From Mangifera indica (taxonomy: Eukaryota > Streptophyta > Magnoliopsida > Sapindales > Anacardiaceae), in the NCBI RefSeq assembly GCF_011075055.1, contig NC_058137.1, forward strand, positions 14,121,463 to 14,185,462: a stretch of 64,000 bases of DNA. Direction: 5' to 3'. A model generated the notes under the pieces. That model was not told the origin of the DNA. It saw only the letters and a program-made list of their open reading frames with translations, and made no database searches. A program made the translations under genes and the position numbers. Positions 22,205-34,246 of the stretch are shown in pieces; the stretch's first letter is position 1; each line of letters begins with the position of its first letter.

Positions 22205-22288
22205 GACTAAATTTGGAAGAAACACAAACTCGTGTATAAGGGAATATACGTCTGTGTGTGGTCAACAAATTTAAATTTTGGATAAGGA
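22205..22288 (+). repeat. Inverted family-2 LTR, right piece
   Basis: It continues the LTR interrupted at 15978. For example AAACACAAACTCGTGTATAAG-like sequence here parallels AAATACACACCTGTGTATGAG-like sequence in the copy at 14590-14835 (minus). Similarity stops near 22288, so the LTR is truncated toward the LysM gene. Confidence 0.6.
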
Positions 22289-22607
22289 TCAAATTTAAAT
22301 TAATATTTATCTCATTCAATCCTTAATCTCTTGTACTTAATATGCAAATAAGTAGAGAAGAAAAGATGCATTATTAACTTAATATTCTTTAATTATTTGA
22401 ATTCTTAATTTATTGTCCTATTCTAATGCAAGTATATATAACCAGACAAAAATTTTGATCTTGCATGAGCAGAAAACACAAAATTCAAATTAAACTAAAT
22501 GATGTGAATCACAATACACATCACTTTCCTTTATAAAGGCAACAAACCCAATGTTAAAAATTAAACTATTAACAATGATTTTTGGCTTCCATCTAAACAC
22601 AAATTAG
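22289..22607. other. Upstream region of the LysM gene
   Basis: AT-rich non-repeat sequence between the truncated LTR and the TATA box. No further element is identified; it presumably holds the proximal promoter. Confidence 0.4.
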
Positions 22608-22615
22608 TATAAATA
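22608..22615 (+). promoter_or_regulatory. TATA box of the LysM gene
   Basis: TATAAATA lies 74 bp before the ATG at 22690, which would give a leader of about 45-50 nt. It is a good match to the plant core-promoter consensus. Confidence 0.6.
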
Positions 22616-22689
22616 GAAGCGGTTGTGCAAGGGATTTTGTATCTCAGAAAAGAGAATTAATTTAATTATTTGAGAAAGAATAAGAAAAG

Positions 22690-22786
22690 ATGGCAAAGGC
22701 AAACAAAACAGTCATGCTTTTGAACTTGATTTTATTGCTTTCTCTTTTACTTGTCATCTCCATGGTTGAGAGTAGAAAAGCTAATG
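22690..22786 (+). CDS. LysM small secreted protein, exon 1 (signal peptide)
   Basis: The ATG opens a 32-codon exon with a Lys-containing start (MAKANKTV), a hydrophobic stretch MLLNLILLLSLLLVISMV and a polar end (ESRKAN). This is a clear secretory signal peptide with cleavage probably near VES/RK. The exon ends AATG followed by GTAAGT at 22787, a consensus donor leaving phase 1. Together with exon 2 it resembles the small plant LysM-domain secreted proteins (signal peptide plus one LysM, about 80-100 residues). Such proteins are apoplastic; the ligand is unknown here. The gene is interrupted by element D in exon 2 and is therefore not expected to make an intact product. Confidence 0.75.
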
Positions 22787-22810
22787 GTAAGTTTTTGTAT
22801 TTTATTACTT

Positions 22811-22819
22811 AAATAAGAT
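22811..22819. repeat. 9-bp target-site duplication of the Mutator-like element (left)
   Basis: AAATAAGAT directly precedes the terminal inverted repeat and is repeated exactly at 23753-23761. Confidence 0.93.
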
Positions 22820-23752
22820 GGCCAAATGACTATTTCCCACCTAAGGTTTGATGTTTTCTCAAGTTTCCACCTTTTAACTATGGAAACACCAAATACCTAC
22901 CCATGGCCGGTTAGATTTAACAAAACCCTAAAAGTGGCAAGGGTAAAATCATCATTTTCTCTGTAATATTAAAAATAAACTTAAATAGAATCTATTTTGC
23001 CCCCTAAACTTTAAAAACTAAAACTTTCCCCCAGCCTAAGTTTTAAAAAATCGCAGTTTCACCCTAGGGTTTCTTTTTGAAATCTCTGATGACATTGCCG
23101 ATGGTCTCTCCCTCCCGAAGCATCCTCTCCTTCCGATAATCTCTTTCCTCCCATTTGGACCCCCATCGGAGTCGGAGAAGCCGTGGAAGACGAAGTTCTT
23201 CGTCTTCCCAGTCGTCGTCATCGTCATCGTCGTCTTCATTTTCCAACTGCGATCGAGCTTAATCTTCGTCTTCATCTTCCAACTACGATGAAGAAAACTG
23301 CAATTAGCATCGTCGGATAAGTCGTCTGGGAAGACGATCGCCTTCCCAGACGATGAAGACGAGATCTCGTCTTCGTCGTTTGGGAAGAAGATTTCTCTTC
23401 CCAAACGACTTATCTCTGCGTCGGATGAGTAGTGCAAGAGTTTAGGGCAGCCGTCAGTGAAAGAGAAACCGTCGGGAGGGGAAGACGGCCGATGATGGCA
23501 ATGGAGAGATAAACCCTAGGGGGAAAATGCGATATTTTCAAACCCTAGGAAGGGAAATGCGATATTTTCAAACTTAGCTTAAGGAAAAAATATTAGTTTT
23601 TAAACTTTTAGAGGGGAAAATGAGATTAAATTTACCACCGTTAGGGTTTTGTTAAATCTAACTGGCCATAGGTGGGTGTTTGGTGTTTCCATAGTTAAAG
23701 GGTGGAAACTTGAGAAATTATCAAACCTTGGGTGGGAAATAGTCGTTTGGCC
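22820..23752. mobile_element. Non-autonomous Mutator-like element (MULE), 933 bp
   Basis: It has terminal inverted repeats of about 113 bp (22820-22932 and 23640-23752) starting GGCCAAATGACTATTTCCCA and GGCCAAACGACTATTTCCCA, with about ten mismatches by eye. The inner flanks also pair in part (for example CCCCCTAAACTTTAAAAACT against its counterpart near 23600). A perfect 9-bp TSD (AAATAAGAT) flanks it, which with long TIRs is the hallmark of the Mutator superfamily. No transposase is present. The centre (about 23,080-23,510) is noticeably richer in G+C than its surroundings, holds GAA/GAC-rich and palindromic sequence, and could be captured host DNA. It lies in the intron of the LysM gene. 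Confidence 0.92.
23317..23413. repeat. Compound palindrome (hairpins within a larger palindrome)
   Basis: The two 48-49-nt halves are imperfect reverse complements about a perfect 20-bp palindrome (23355-23374). Each half is itself a hairpin. The left one pairs TCGTCTGGGAAG (23322-23333) with CTTCCCAGACGA (23342-23353). The right one pairs GTCGTTTGGGAAG (23375-23387) with CTTCCCAAACGAC (23397-23409). Confidence 0.9.
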
Positions 23753-23761
23753 AAATAAGAT
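23753..23761. repeat. 9-bp target-site duplication of the MULE (right)
   Basis: AAATAAGAT, identical to 22811-22819. Confidence 0.93.
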
Positions 23762-24006
23762 TGTCTTGTAATTGAAGTTAATGATTCTAGTTTTAATTAA
23801 TTACCATTGTATACATAATAAGTATTTTTTGTATATACGTATTTATTAATTCTGTTCTACGAATTAAAATTTGGATGCCTTTTCCTGACGACAGGTTTCT
23901 AAAGTCTTGTCGTATGGAATAAATATTTGGATTTGATACCTATATAAAATTCAAAAGCACAAAAAACATTAATTGTTTTATCTAATTTTTTAATTGAAGG
24001 GGCTAG

Positions 24007-24039
24007 TGTTGAAAGCAAAGACCGCAAAATGGAGACCAA
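24007..24039 (+). pseudogene. LysM gene exon 2, part upstream of element D
   Basis: Preceded by a T-rich stretch and TAG at 24004-24006, the only acceptor nearby whose phase joins exon 1 to the LysM frame found beyond element D. It encodes about 11 linker residues (LKAKTAKWRP) between the signal peptide and the LysM. An alternative AG at 23998-23999 would put the exon in a frame that stops just past the insertion site. The last five bases ACCAA are the left TSD of element D. Confidence 0.6.
24035..24039. repeat. Target-site duplication of element D (left), ACCAA
   Basis: ACCAA precedes the LTR TG at 24040 and recurs exactly at 36200-36204. Confidence 0.93.
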
Positions 24040-26415
24040 TGTAACCTCTCCTAACCAATAGGTGTGTTGCAGAAAAATAGCAAGAGTTCCCCTATTTTAG
24101 AGGGTCTAGGGATTTTTTTTTTTATTATGCCCTGTAACACTCTAATTAGCAATTCACATAAACCAATCCTACCAACCGACTAGATTTTTATCAACATAAC
24201 ACAATTAACAAAATAAATACTTAATAGTAACCATCATAAAAATTACCACCCACATAAACTTTATAACCAATTTCAACAACTAACCATATATATATACAAA
24301 ATCACATATATCCAATAATCAGAAAGATATATATATATATTCCCATGAGTATATACTATCTATTAGATAAAGGTATAGACACATCAATACAATAACTACA
24401 TATATACATATAAGAACCAAAATGTGTATATATATATATATACACACATAAAGTCACATGTACATATATATAAGCACATAAACACCAAAACCATATAAAT
24501 CAATAAAAATGTGGTGCCCCCCTCCCATAGCCTTATGTCTTATTAGTGCTTCCCAGGAACCTTTGTTACAACTTTTTACCTGTAAAATATTAAATTAAAT
24601 GGAGTAAGCAACCATGACTCGGTAGGAAAATTATACTAAATACTCAAAGCATTTCATACCAGTACTAATCTCTTCCATACTCAGCATGTCTGGGCTATTC
24701 ACATATAAAATAATTGACACAGAACACGCATAAAACATATATCATAATTCTCTTCTTTCACCATTTATTTATTTCCTTACTATACAAATATGATTCACTC
24801 GTTATGATTTATGCATGTATGAGTGTCATAACTTTTCTATTTTCTGATCGTATATCTTTCTCAACTCTTTATTAGCCACATAGGCTTGCGTGTATGATTT
24901 TAATGCAAATGACTTTCATAAAATATTTTTTTTTTGTCAAATATTTTCATTGATCGATCTAGACTATATAGGATAGTACTCGTAGTCACCATACAAGGTA
25001 CAATCCTCTCTTACATGCATACTTCTCTATTTTATTTTCTTTGTTGTCCACACAGTACAGTTGACATCTTTTTTTACTTTCCACATAGAACAACTAATAT
25101 CTTTCTTTGTTGTCCACACAGTACAATTGATATCTTTCTTTATTGTCCACACAGTACAACTCACATGTAAGGATTTTAAGTATGTTTTCTGTTTTCTTGT
25201 ATCATATAAGTCATTATAAAACTAAAAACACTTGTTTTCCATTTTCCAAAAACATGCATAACTTAGAAAACGTTTTTCCTCTTTCTTTATTTTTTAAAAT
25301 CATGCATATGCTATGATTTCTCATGTATACATGTATAATCATAAGATGAAATATGCCCATTCATTGTTTTTCCTTATTCTTTTTAAGCCTTATCAAACAT
25401 CAAATTATTTTCTCATGCATTTACATATATCTCATGCATTCCATATGAATATACATATTTATTATAATGGTTTTAACACATATCATGCACATAATTAAGC
25501 AAAATTAACCTATATCACATAAAATGACACTTTTATCCTTATGGCCAAAATTTATATGCTACCCTTAGTGCAAATTATTCTATCAATTCATCATTTCTCA
25601 TATACTCAATACACAAAATCAACTAAGCTAACCCTAGGAATAAGAAATGTCTAAAATACCCTTATGACAAAAAAATTACATCATAAGTCCTAATGAATTT
25701 CTTTATTCTTTTAAGCATAAATCACCTTAATTCTATACCCTACACACTTATACAAGTAAAGGTTATTTGAATAACCTAACTCAAATTACTTCAAATATGT
25801 AAAGTATGAAATTCTTACCTTTTCTTTGCTAATTAGGTGATTTAAGCCTATCCTCCTTTTTTTCTTCTTCCTAACAACCTTAATCAACCAAAAACATAAT
25901 CATCCATCAAAATTCTAAACTTGACATCTCTTAAAAATTAAACTTTTTACCTTAGAACTTACCAGAATTGATAGATCTACACTTTTTATAATTGAAGACT
26001 CTGGAAATTAGGTGGTTTAGCTTGGTTTTTTGTAAATTTTTGTTTGAAGAAAAACTTTAGTAAAATTATGGAGAGTTCTCAGCCAAGGAAGAAGAAAATG
26101 AATAGTTTGATGGTTTTATAAGAATTTTGGACTAATTTACCCTTAACCTTATCCAAAAATGACTATTTTATCCTTAGTTAATTACCAAAAACCCTTAGCA
26201 CCATTATATAATTTCAAGTGTGCCATTCAATTACATTCCCACTTTGTCTCTTAAATCCTTCTAAAATGATTAGTTTATCCCCTTTGAAAATTATTGCTAA
26301 TTTAGTGATTTTAAATAATTCTTTTACAATTTCTTTAAACAACTAGTTATAAAATCAATTCTAGGGGTAGTTTTAAAAGTAGAGTTTACTAACATACCTA
26401 TATCCGAGTGTTACA
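24040..26415 (-). repeat. 3' LTR of element D (2,376 bp)
   Basis: On the plus strand it runs from TGTAACCTCTCC to CCGAGTGTTACA. About four minisatellite copies lie at 25035-25162. It belongs to the longer LTR subgroup with C and E. Confidence 0.92.
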
Positions 26416-26428
26416 TTTCTTCCCCCTT
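26416..26428 (-). other. Polypurine tract of element D
   Basis: Minus-strand AAGGGGGAAGAAA abuts the LTR. The usual TTTCGAGGACGAAATTC motif is missing, deleted together with about 25 bp, so the polyprotein now stops within TTTAAAAG. Confidence 0.85.
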
Positions 26429-29400
26429 TTAAAGAAATAGGTTGGGAAATCTTTCTCTCATTTGTTGCTCAACCTCCCATGTGGCTTCTTCCACCTTATG
26501 ATTCTTCCATAATACTTTCACTAATGGAATTATCTTATTTCAGAGCTTTTTATTTTTTTATCTAGTATCTGCACCGGTTGGTCCTCATAAGCTAAATCTT
26601 CTTTTAATTCCACATAATATGATTTCAATACATGTGAAGGATCGTTGATGTACTTTCTCAACAAAGAAATATGAAATACATTATGAACTCGATCCATACT
26701 AGGTGGAAGTGCAAGTCTATAAGCCACATTGCCCACTCTTTCTAAAATTTCAAATGGGCTAATAAATCTTAGAGCAAGTTTCCCTTTTCTTTTGAATCTT
26801 ATTATGTGCTTGTAAGGGGCTACTTTTACAAAAACTTTGTCACCCGATTGAAACTCTATTTCTTTCCTTTTCAAATCTGCATAGCTATTTTGTTTGCCTT
26901 GAGCTTTCTTCAACTAGTCTTGATAGTCTTTATGTCTTCCACCATCCTTTCGGTTAACTCAGGCCCAAGAGTTTGACTCAAATCATCTTGCTCTTTTATG
27001 TCATCCCAATGTAATAGGGATCTGCACTTTTTTCCATAAAAAGCCTCATATAGTGCCATTTTAATGGTGGACTGGTAGCTATTATTATATGCAAATTCTA
27101 TCAATGGAACCATTTCATAATAGGTCATTTTGTAATCTAAACAACAGACCCTTAACATATCCTCTAGTATTTGATTCACCTTTTCTGTCTGACTATCTGT
27201 TTGAGGATGATATGTTATGCTAAATGCCAACCTAGTACCCAATGCTCTCTGTAAACTACCCCAAAAAGCTAAGACAAATCTAGGGTCTCTATCTGACACA
27301 ATAGTTTTGGATACGCCATGTAATAAGGTCTCTATTCGTACATAAATCTGGGCCAGTTGATCTAAAGCAAAACTATCTTTTACTGGAATAAAATGTTCCG
27401 ATTTAGTCAATCTATCTACAATCACCCATAGTGCATTATAGCCTTTCTATACTTGAGGTAGGCTAATGATGAAATCCATTGAAATATCGTCCCACTTCCA
27501 TTCATGAATACTAAGTGGGTGGAGCAAACCTGAAGGTCTCTAATGCTCGACCTTAGCTTGTTGGCATACCAAGCACTTGGCTACATTGTCACCAATATCT
27601 TTCTTCATACTTATCCACCAATAAGTTTTCTTTAAATCTTGATACATTTTTACTCCCCCAATATGGGCAGTGTAAAGTGTATCATGTGCTTCACTCATGA
27701 TTTTCTTTCTCAATCCCAAATCTTGGGGAATACATACCCTGTTTCTAAACTTAATTATGCCATCAATCATTTGAAACTTAGTTGTTTGCCCCTCACGTAT
27801 TTGTTGACTCATTTTTTGGCACCACAAATCTTTTACTTGCTTCTCTTTTATTTCATTGAGGAGATTAGGTTGAATTTCCAATTTAGCCACCTGACTCCCT
27901 ATCACCTTAATCTGTTCTTTCTGAAACTCTTCTTGTAACTCTATCTGAGTGTTGAGATAAGTTATGACAATTTTTCTACTCAAGGCATTGACTACCATAT
28001 TTGCTTTACCTGGCTGATATTTAATATCACATTTATAATCTTTTACTACCTTTAACCATCTTCTTTGTCGCATATTCAAGTCTTTCTGAGTGAAAAAATA
28101 TTTTAGACTTTTATGGTCAGTGTAGATATTACATTTAACTCCATATAAATAATGCCTCTAAATTTTTAAAGCAAAAACCACTACCGCTAAATCTAAATCA
28201 TGGGTAGGGTAGCATGTTTCATAATCTTTTAATTGTCGAGAGACATACACTATCACCTTACCCCTCTACATCAACATGACACCCAAGCCATTATGCGAGG
28301 CATCGCAATAAATATCATAGTCTACACCCTCCTCTAGTAATACTAAAATAGAAGCTGTAGTCAACTGTCTTTTTAGCTCTTGGAAACTCTTTTCACAAGC
28401 ATCAGTCCATAGAAAAAGAGTTCCTTATCTAGTAAGAACTGTAAGTGGCCTGGCCAACTGGGCAAAACCCTGTACAAATCTTCTGTAATAGTCGGCTAAC
28501 CCTAAAAACCTTATGATCTCTTTCATTGTCTTCGACCTCGCCCATTCAAGTATTATTTCCACTTAACTAGGGTCTACAACTATACTTTCTTTAATAACCA
28601 CGTGTCCCAAAAATACTACCTAGTCTAACCAAAATTCACACTTAGAGAATTTGGCATATAATTTCTTTTCTCTCAATCTTTGTAACACAAATCTCAAGTG
28701 TTCGGTATGTTCTTCTTCTGACCTGGAGTATATCAAGATATCATCAATAAATACCACCAAGAATTTGTCAAAGGAATCATGAAATACTCGATTCATTAAA
28801 TCAATAAAGATTGTTGGGGCATTAGTCAATCCAAAAGGCATCACCACAAACTCGTAGTGCCCATAGCAGGTCCAAAAAGTTATCTTTGGAATATCTTGCT
28901 CTCAATCCTCACTTGGTGATAACTCAACCTCAAGTTAATTTTGGAGAACATAAAAGCTCCCTTCAACTGATCAAATAAATCATCAATTCGAGGCAACAAG
29001 TATTTATTCTTCACTGTTAGTTTATTTACCTCTCTGTAATCCATACACATACGAAGTGACCCATCTATATTTTTGACAAATAGTATGGACTCTCCCCAAG
29101 GAGAGTGACTAGGTCTAATAAAATCCTTATCTAAAAGTTCTTGCAACTATTTCTTTAATTCTTGTAATTCAGCTGGAGCCATCCGATATGGGGCTTTTGA
29201 AATTGGGGTTGAGCCAAGTTCTAACTCTATACTGAACTCTAACTCTCTCTCTGGAGGTAAACCTGGTAGATCATTAGGAAAAACATTTAGGAAATCTTGT
29301 ACTATTGGGACATCCTGAACACCCAATATTTGAATATCACGCTCATGTACCACATGAGCTAAATATCCCATACACCTATTTTTCAACAAATTTTACGCCT

Positions 29401-30368
29401 TTATACTACTAATCATCATACTAGGCTGATGACCCTCTCCGAAATTGAAGTGATCCCTATTATTAAGTTGGAATCGAGCCTTTTTCTTTCTACAGTAAAT
29501 CTTAACTTCATATCTTTCTAAGAAATCCATGCTCAGGATAACATCAAAATCGGCCATATCAAAGCAATCAAATCCACCTTTAACTCTCTCCCATGTATCA
29601 CTACCTTCTAGTCCCTTAACATCTTATCAGTAATCATACTCCTACCATCTGGCATCTTAACTCTAATGGAATAGGTAGATCTAACAGGCACTAAACCTAC
29701 CTTTTCAATAACCCCTAGTGCAATAAAGGAGTCTGTAGCTCCTGAATCAATCAATGCATATAAGAAAACAGAGTGGAATAAGAGCTGACCAGTAACAGCA
29801 GATGGGCTAGCCTCCGCCTGACTATGGGTAGCTGTATAGACTCGTGCATTAGTACCTTTCCCTGGCTGTACTGGTAGAATCAGGATTTATTATAGTTGTA
29901 TCAAGACTAGTACCTCGATACTCTAGCAATCCTTTGCTATATGCCCTGGCTGTCGACATCTATAAAAAATCACCTGTTTCTGCCGGTACTAACATTCCTC
30001 ATTATGACGTCTCCCATAAATCTGACATTGGGGAATATTTTCTTTTCTAGGGCTTTTGTCACTTTTCCCACATTTTCTATTTGCTTTCGACTGAAATTTT
30101 CTTTTTCCCCTGTTGTTTATTAAATTGAAGCCAATTGAACTGCCTCATGATGTTGTAGCAGGTGCTGAAACAGTTAACGAAACAGGTAGAGCTGACCGAC
30201 TTAGCATCATTGTTTGAGGTGTTGTCACTGATAGAGGTGTTGTCATAGAAGGTGTATTCCTGGTTAGCTTATTAATGTATACCTCTAACCTTAATGCTTT
30301 CTCCAATGCCTCTTCATAAGTTTGAGGAAGTTGTGGTCCAGTTAGCACATGTAAGGCTGTCTCCAGTC

Positions 30369-30373
30369 TAAGA
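30369..30373. repeat. Target-site duplication of solo LTR E (left), TAAGA
   Basis: TAAGA precedes LTR E and TAAAA (32678-32682) follows it: 4 of 5 bases match. In element B the uninterrupted gag reads TCTAAGACCCTGAAG (plus strand), which confirms the join. Confidence 0.8.
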
Positions 30374-32677
30374 TGTACCATCTCCTGACTAATAGGTGTG
30401 TTACAGAAAAACGGCAAGAGTTCCCCTATTTTAGAGGGCCCGAGGAGTTTTTTTTTTAACCATGCTCTGTAACACTCCTAATTAGCAATTCACACAAACC
30501 AATCCTACCAACTAACTGGATTTTCATCATCTCAATCACAATTAACAAAATAAATACATAATAATAACCGTTATAAAAATTGCCACCCATAGAAACTTTA
30601 TAACCAATTTCAATGACTAATCATATATATATATACATATATAGAAATATATATATATATACAATCACATATATACATATAGGAAACAAAATATATACAT
30701 ATCCATCAATATCTATATCAAGTATATATATATATGCATATATTCACATATACATCAAAAACATATAAATCAACAAAAATATGGTGCCTTCCTCCCTCAG
30801 CCTCATGTCTCATTAGAGCTCCTTGAGAACCTTTGCTGCAACTCTTTACCTGTAAAATATTAAATTAAACGGAGCGAGCAACCATGGCTCAGTAAGAAGA
30901 TCATACTCAATACTCAAAGTATTTCATACCAGTACTAATCTCTTCCATACTTAGCGTGTCTGGGCTATTCATATATAAAATAATTGACACGAAACACGCA
31001 TTAAACACATATCATAATTCTCTTCTTTCACCTATTTATTCATTTCCTTACTATACAAATATGATTCACTTGTTATGATCTATACATATATAAGTGTCAT
31101 GAATTTTCTATTTTCTGATCGTATATCTTTCTCAACTCTTTATCAGCCACATAGGCTTGCATACATGATTCTAATGCAAATGACTTTCATAAAATATTTG
31201 CTAATTCTTTCTCTTTTTTTTTTTTTTCAAATATTTTCATTGACCGATCTAGACTACATAAGACAGTACTCGTAGTTACCACACAAGGTACAATCCTCCC
31301 TTACACGCATATTTCTCTATTTTTTTTCTTTGTTGTCCACACAGTACAACTGACATTTTTTTTCTTTGCTGTCCACATAGTACAACTAATATCTTTTTTT
31401 ACTGTCCATACAGTACAGCTTGCGTGTAAGGATTTTAAGCATGCTTTCTGCTTTCCTGTATCATATGAGTCATTATAAAACCAAAAACATTTGTTTTCCA
31501 TTTTCTGAAAACATGCATAACTTAGAAAATGTTTTTCCTCCATCTTTTTTTTTTTTTTCTGAAATCATGCATATGTTATGATTCCTCATGTATACATGTA
31601 TAACCATAATATGAAATATGCCTATTTATTGTTTTCCCTTATTTTTTTCACTCCTTATCAAACATCATATTATTTTCTTATGCATTTATATATATCTCGT
31701 GCATTTCATATGAATATACATATTTATTATGATGGTTTTTACACATATCATGCACATAATTAAGCAAAATTAACCTATATCCCATAAAATGACACTTTTA
31801 TCCGTATGGTCAAAAATTACATGCTTACTTTTAGTGCAAATTCTTTCATCAATTCATCATTTCTCACATATTCAACACACAAAATCCACTAAGCTAACCC
31901 TAAGAATATGAAATGTCTAAAATACCCTTATAACAAAATTTACATCATAAGTCCTAATGAATTTTTTTATTCTTTTAAGCATAAATCACCTTAATTCTAA
32001 TACTTACACACTTATATAATTAAAGGTTATTTAAATAACCTAACTCAAATTACTTAATGTAAAGTACGAAATTCTTACATTTTCTTTGCTAATTAGGTGA
32101 TTTAAGCTTACCCTCCTTCTTTTATTCTTCCTAGCAACCTTAATCAACCAAAAATATAATCATCCATCAAAACCCTAAATTTGACATCTCTTAAAAATTA
32201 AACTTTTTACCTTAGAACTTACCAGAATTGATAAATCTACACTTTTTATAATTAGAGGCTCTGGAAATTATGTGGTTTAACTAGATTTTTTGATGAATTT
32301 TTGCTTAAAGGAAAACTTTAGCTAAAATTATGGAGATTCTCGGCCAAGGAAGAAAAAAATGAATAATTGGTTGGTTTTATAAGCCTTTTTGGACTAATTT
32401 ACCTTTAACCTTTTCTATAAATGACTATTTTATCCTTAGTCAACTACCAAAAACCCTTAGCACTACCATATAATTTCAAGTGTGCCATTCAATTTTCATT
32501 CCTACTTTGTCTTTTAAATCCTTCTAAAATGACCATTTTACCCCCTTTGAAAATTATTGCTGATTTAGTAGTTTTCTATAATTCTTTTACAATTTTTTAA
32601 ACAAGAAGTTATAAAATCAACTCTAGGGGTAATTTTGGAAGTAGAGTTCACTGGCATACCTGAATCCGGGTGTTACG
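30374..32677 (-). mobile_element. Solo LTR E nested in gag of element D (2,304 bp)
   Basis: It is a complete Tekay-like LTR from TGTACCATCTCCTG to GGTGTTACG (plus strand), with gag of element D resuming directly on each side (CTAAGA | CCCTAAAGAAATCTG). There is no internal region, so it is the product of LTR-LTR recombination after insertion. About three minisatellite copies are at 31331-31425. Confidence 0.92.
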
Positions 32678-33532
32678 TAAAACCCTAAAGAAATCTGTCC
32701 AACCGAAGACTAGGTGTACTCACCATACCTAGAGCAAAACTAGATAGGATATCAAAACGAGTAGAATAATCCTTTACTGAACCTTCCCCCTGCTGCAAAG
32801 AAATGAACTATTGAACTTTGACTGCTACCACATCAACTATTCTGTATTAGGCCTCAAATGCCCTTCTGAAGTCCTGCTAGGTCATCAGACCCACATTTCT
32901 GGTTTCTTTAACTAGGTCCTACCATACGCGGGTCTTTCCCTTCATCAAGAAAGTGGCATATCGAACTTTTTCTTTATCAGTCATAGGAAACAAATCCATG
33001 GTACTTTCCACCTGCTTGATCCACTCATCAGCCACCAAAGGATCTTTAGTATCTTTAAATTCAGAAGGGGTATGTGACTAGGTAAGGAATAAATGGGCTC
33101 AAGTAGCCTTTGAGCTCCAACTTCTCCTCTCCCCTTATTCCTCATTTCATTTCTGATTTCTTCTATGACCTCCTTACGAATCTCACTTCTAATCTCATCT
33201 TGGATGGCATCTCTGGCTATATTTTTAGATGTGGGTCTATCTTGACTCTCAATCAACACTTGATGGACTATATCTCTGATTTCTGCTAGCCCAAATCTTG
33301 AACCATCTGACAGGGTAGGGTTAGACGCTCTCCCTTCTCTTTCTGAATACCTCTTCCATGATCCCGTCCACGTTTTGTGGTACTCCTCATCTAATAACTG
33401 CATAAGTGTAACTACATAAGTATTTTATCATTCTGTTATTTGAATACAGGCAAAGAAAACAACTTACTACAATCGATTCTCGGAAGCTGATCTATGAGAC
33501 ATGAAGGGCACTTGTGCAATACTAGAATGCAA

Positions 33533-33536
<4 letters not shown>

Positions 33537-33573
<37 letters not shown>

Positions 33574-33740
33574 AATGTATATATATATATGTATATATAG
33601 ATATATATGTATATATATATACATATATATGTGCATATATATATATACATATATATACATATGTATATATATATATGTATATATATGTATATATATATGT
33701 TATATATATATGTATATATATATGTATATATATTATATTA
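33537..33740. repeat. TA-rich low-complexity tract in the element D leader
   Basis: About 200 bp of TATATA interrupted by GTA/CATATA variants. The equivalent place in element B (about 48060-48120) is a short ordinary AT-rich segment, so the tract expanded in D. Confidence 0.88.
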
Positions 33741-33787
33741 CATTATAACATATTTTATTATATCTACATTTAAGCACCCAAAATCAT

Positions 33788-33799
33788 GCTTTGACACCA
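33788..33799 (-). other. Primer-binding site of element D (mutated)
   Basis: On the plus strand GCTTTGACACCA against the family consensus GCTCTGATACCA, two transitions. It lies 4 bp from the LTR. Confidence 0.85.
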
Positions 33800-33803
33800 A
33801 AAA

Positions 33804-34204
33804 TGTAACCTTTCCTAACCAATAGGTGTGTTACAGAAAAATGACAAGAGTTTCCCTATTTTAGAGGGCTTGGGAATTTTTTTTTATTATGCCCTATAAC
33901 ACTCCTAATTAGTAATTCACACAAACCAGTCCTACCAATCGACTAGATTTTCATCAATATAACACAATTAATAAAATAAATACTTAATAGTAACCATTAT
34001 AAAAATTACCACCTACAGAAACTTTATAACCAATTTCAATAACTAACCATATATATATATATATATTAGTTATACATACACAGTCACATATATCTAATAA
34101 TCAGATAGATATATATATATTCCCATGAATAAATACTATCCATAAGATAAAGGTATAGGCACATCAAAACAATAACTACATATATACATATAAGAACCAA
34201 AATG

Positions 34205-34246
<42 letters not shown>

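Larger units (their letters stand above)
26429..33390 (-). pseudogene. Element D gag-pol, decayed and split by LTR E
   Basis: The start codon is at 33388-33390 (MRSTTK-like). Gag covers 33390-32683 and resumes at 30368. The zinc knuckle region is near 29,930-29,990 and protease near 29,560-29,780. RT is at about 28,620-29,150 ([23 protein letters not shown]), RNase H at about 27,960-28,430, the integrase finger and core at about 26,910-27,700, and the GPY/F-type segment and chromodomain at 26,429-26,913. Multiple frameshifts and stops separate these blocks, for example between 26,910 and 26,913 and around 27,480-27,540. The longest intact pieces are 171 and 179 codons of integrase and RNase H. 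It cannot encode a working polyprotein. Confidence 0.92.

Noticed and set aside
23036..23437. 133-residue and Asp-rich minus-strand frames in the MULE centre
   Set aside because: They follow the palindromic GAA/GAC repeats, with no recognisable domain and no promoter context. Described as element structure instead of a gene.
33501..33825. Tyr/Ile-rich open frames
   Set aside because: Pure translation of a TA/TG low-complexity tract.
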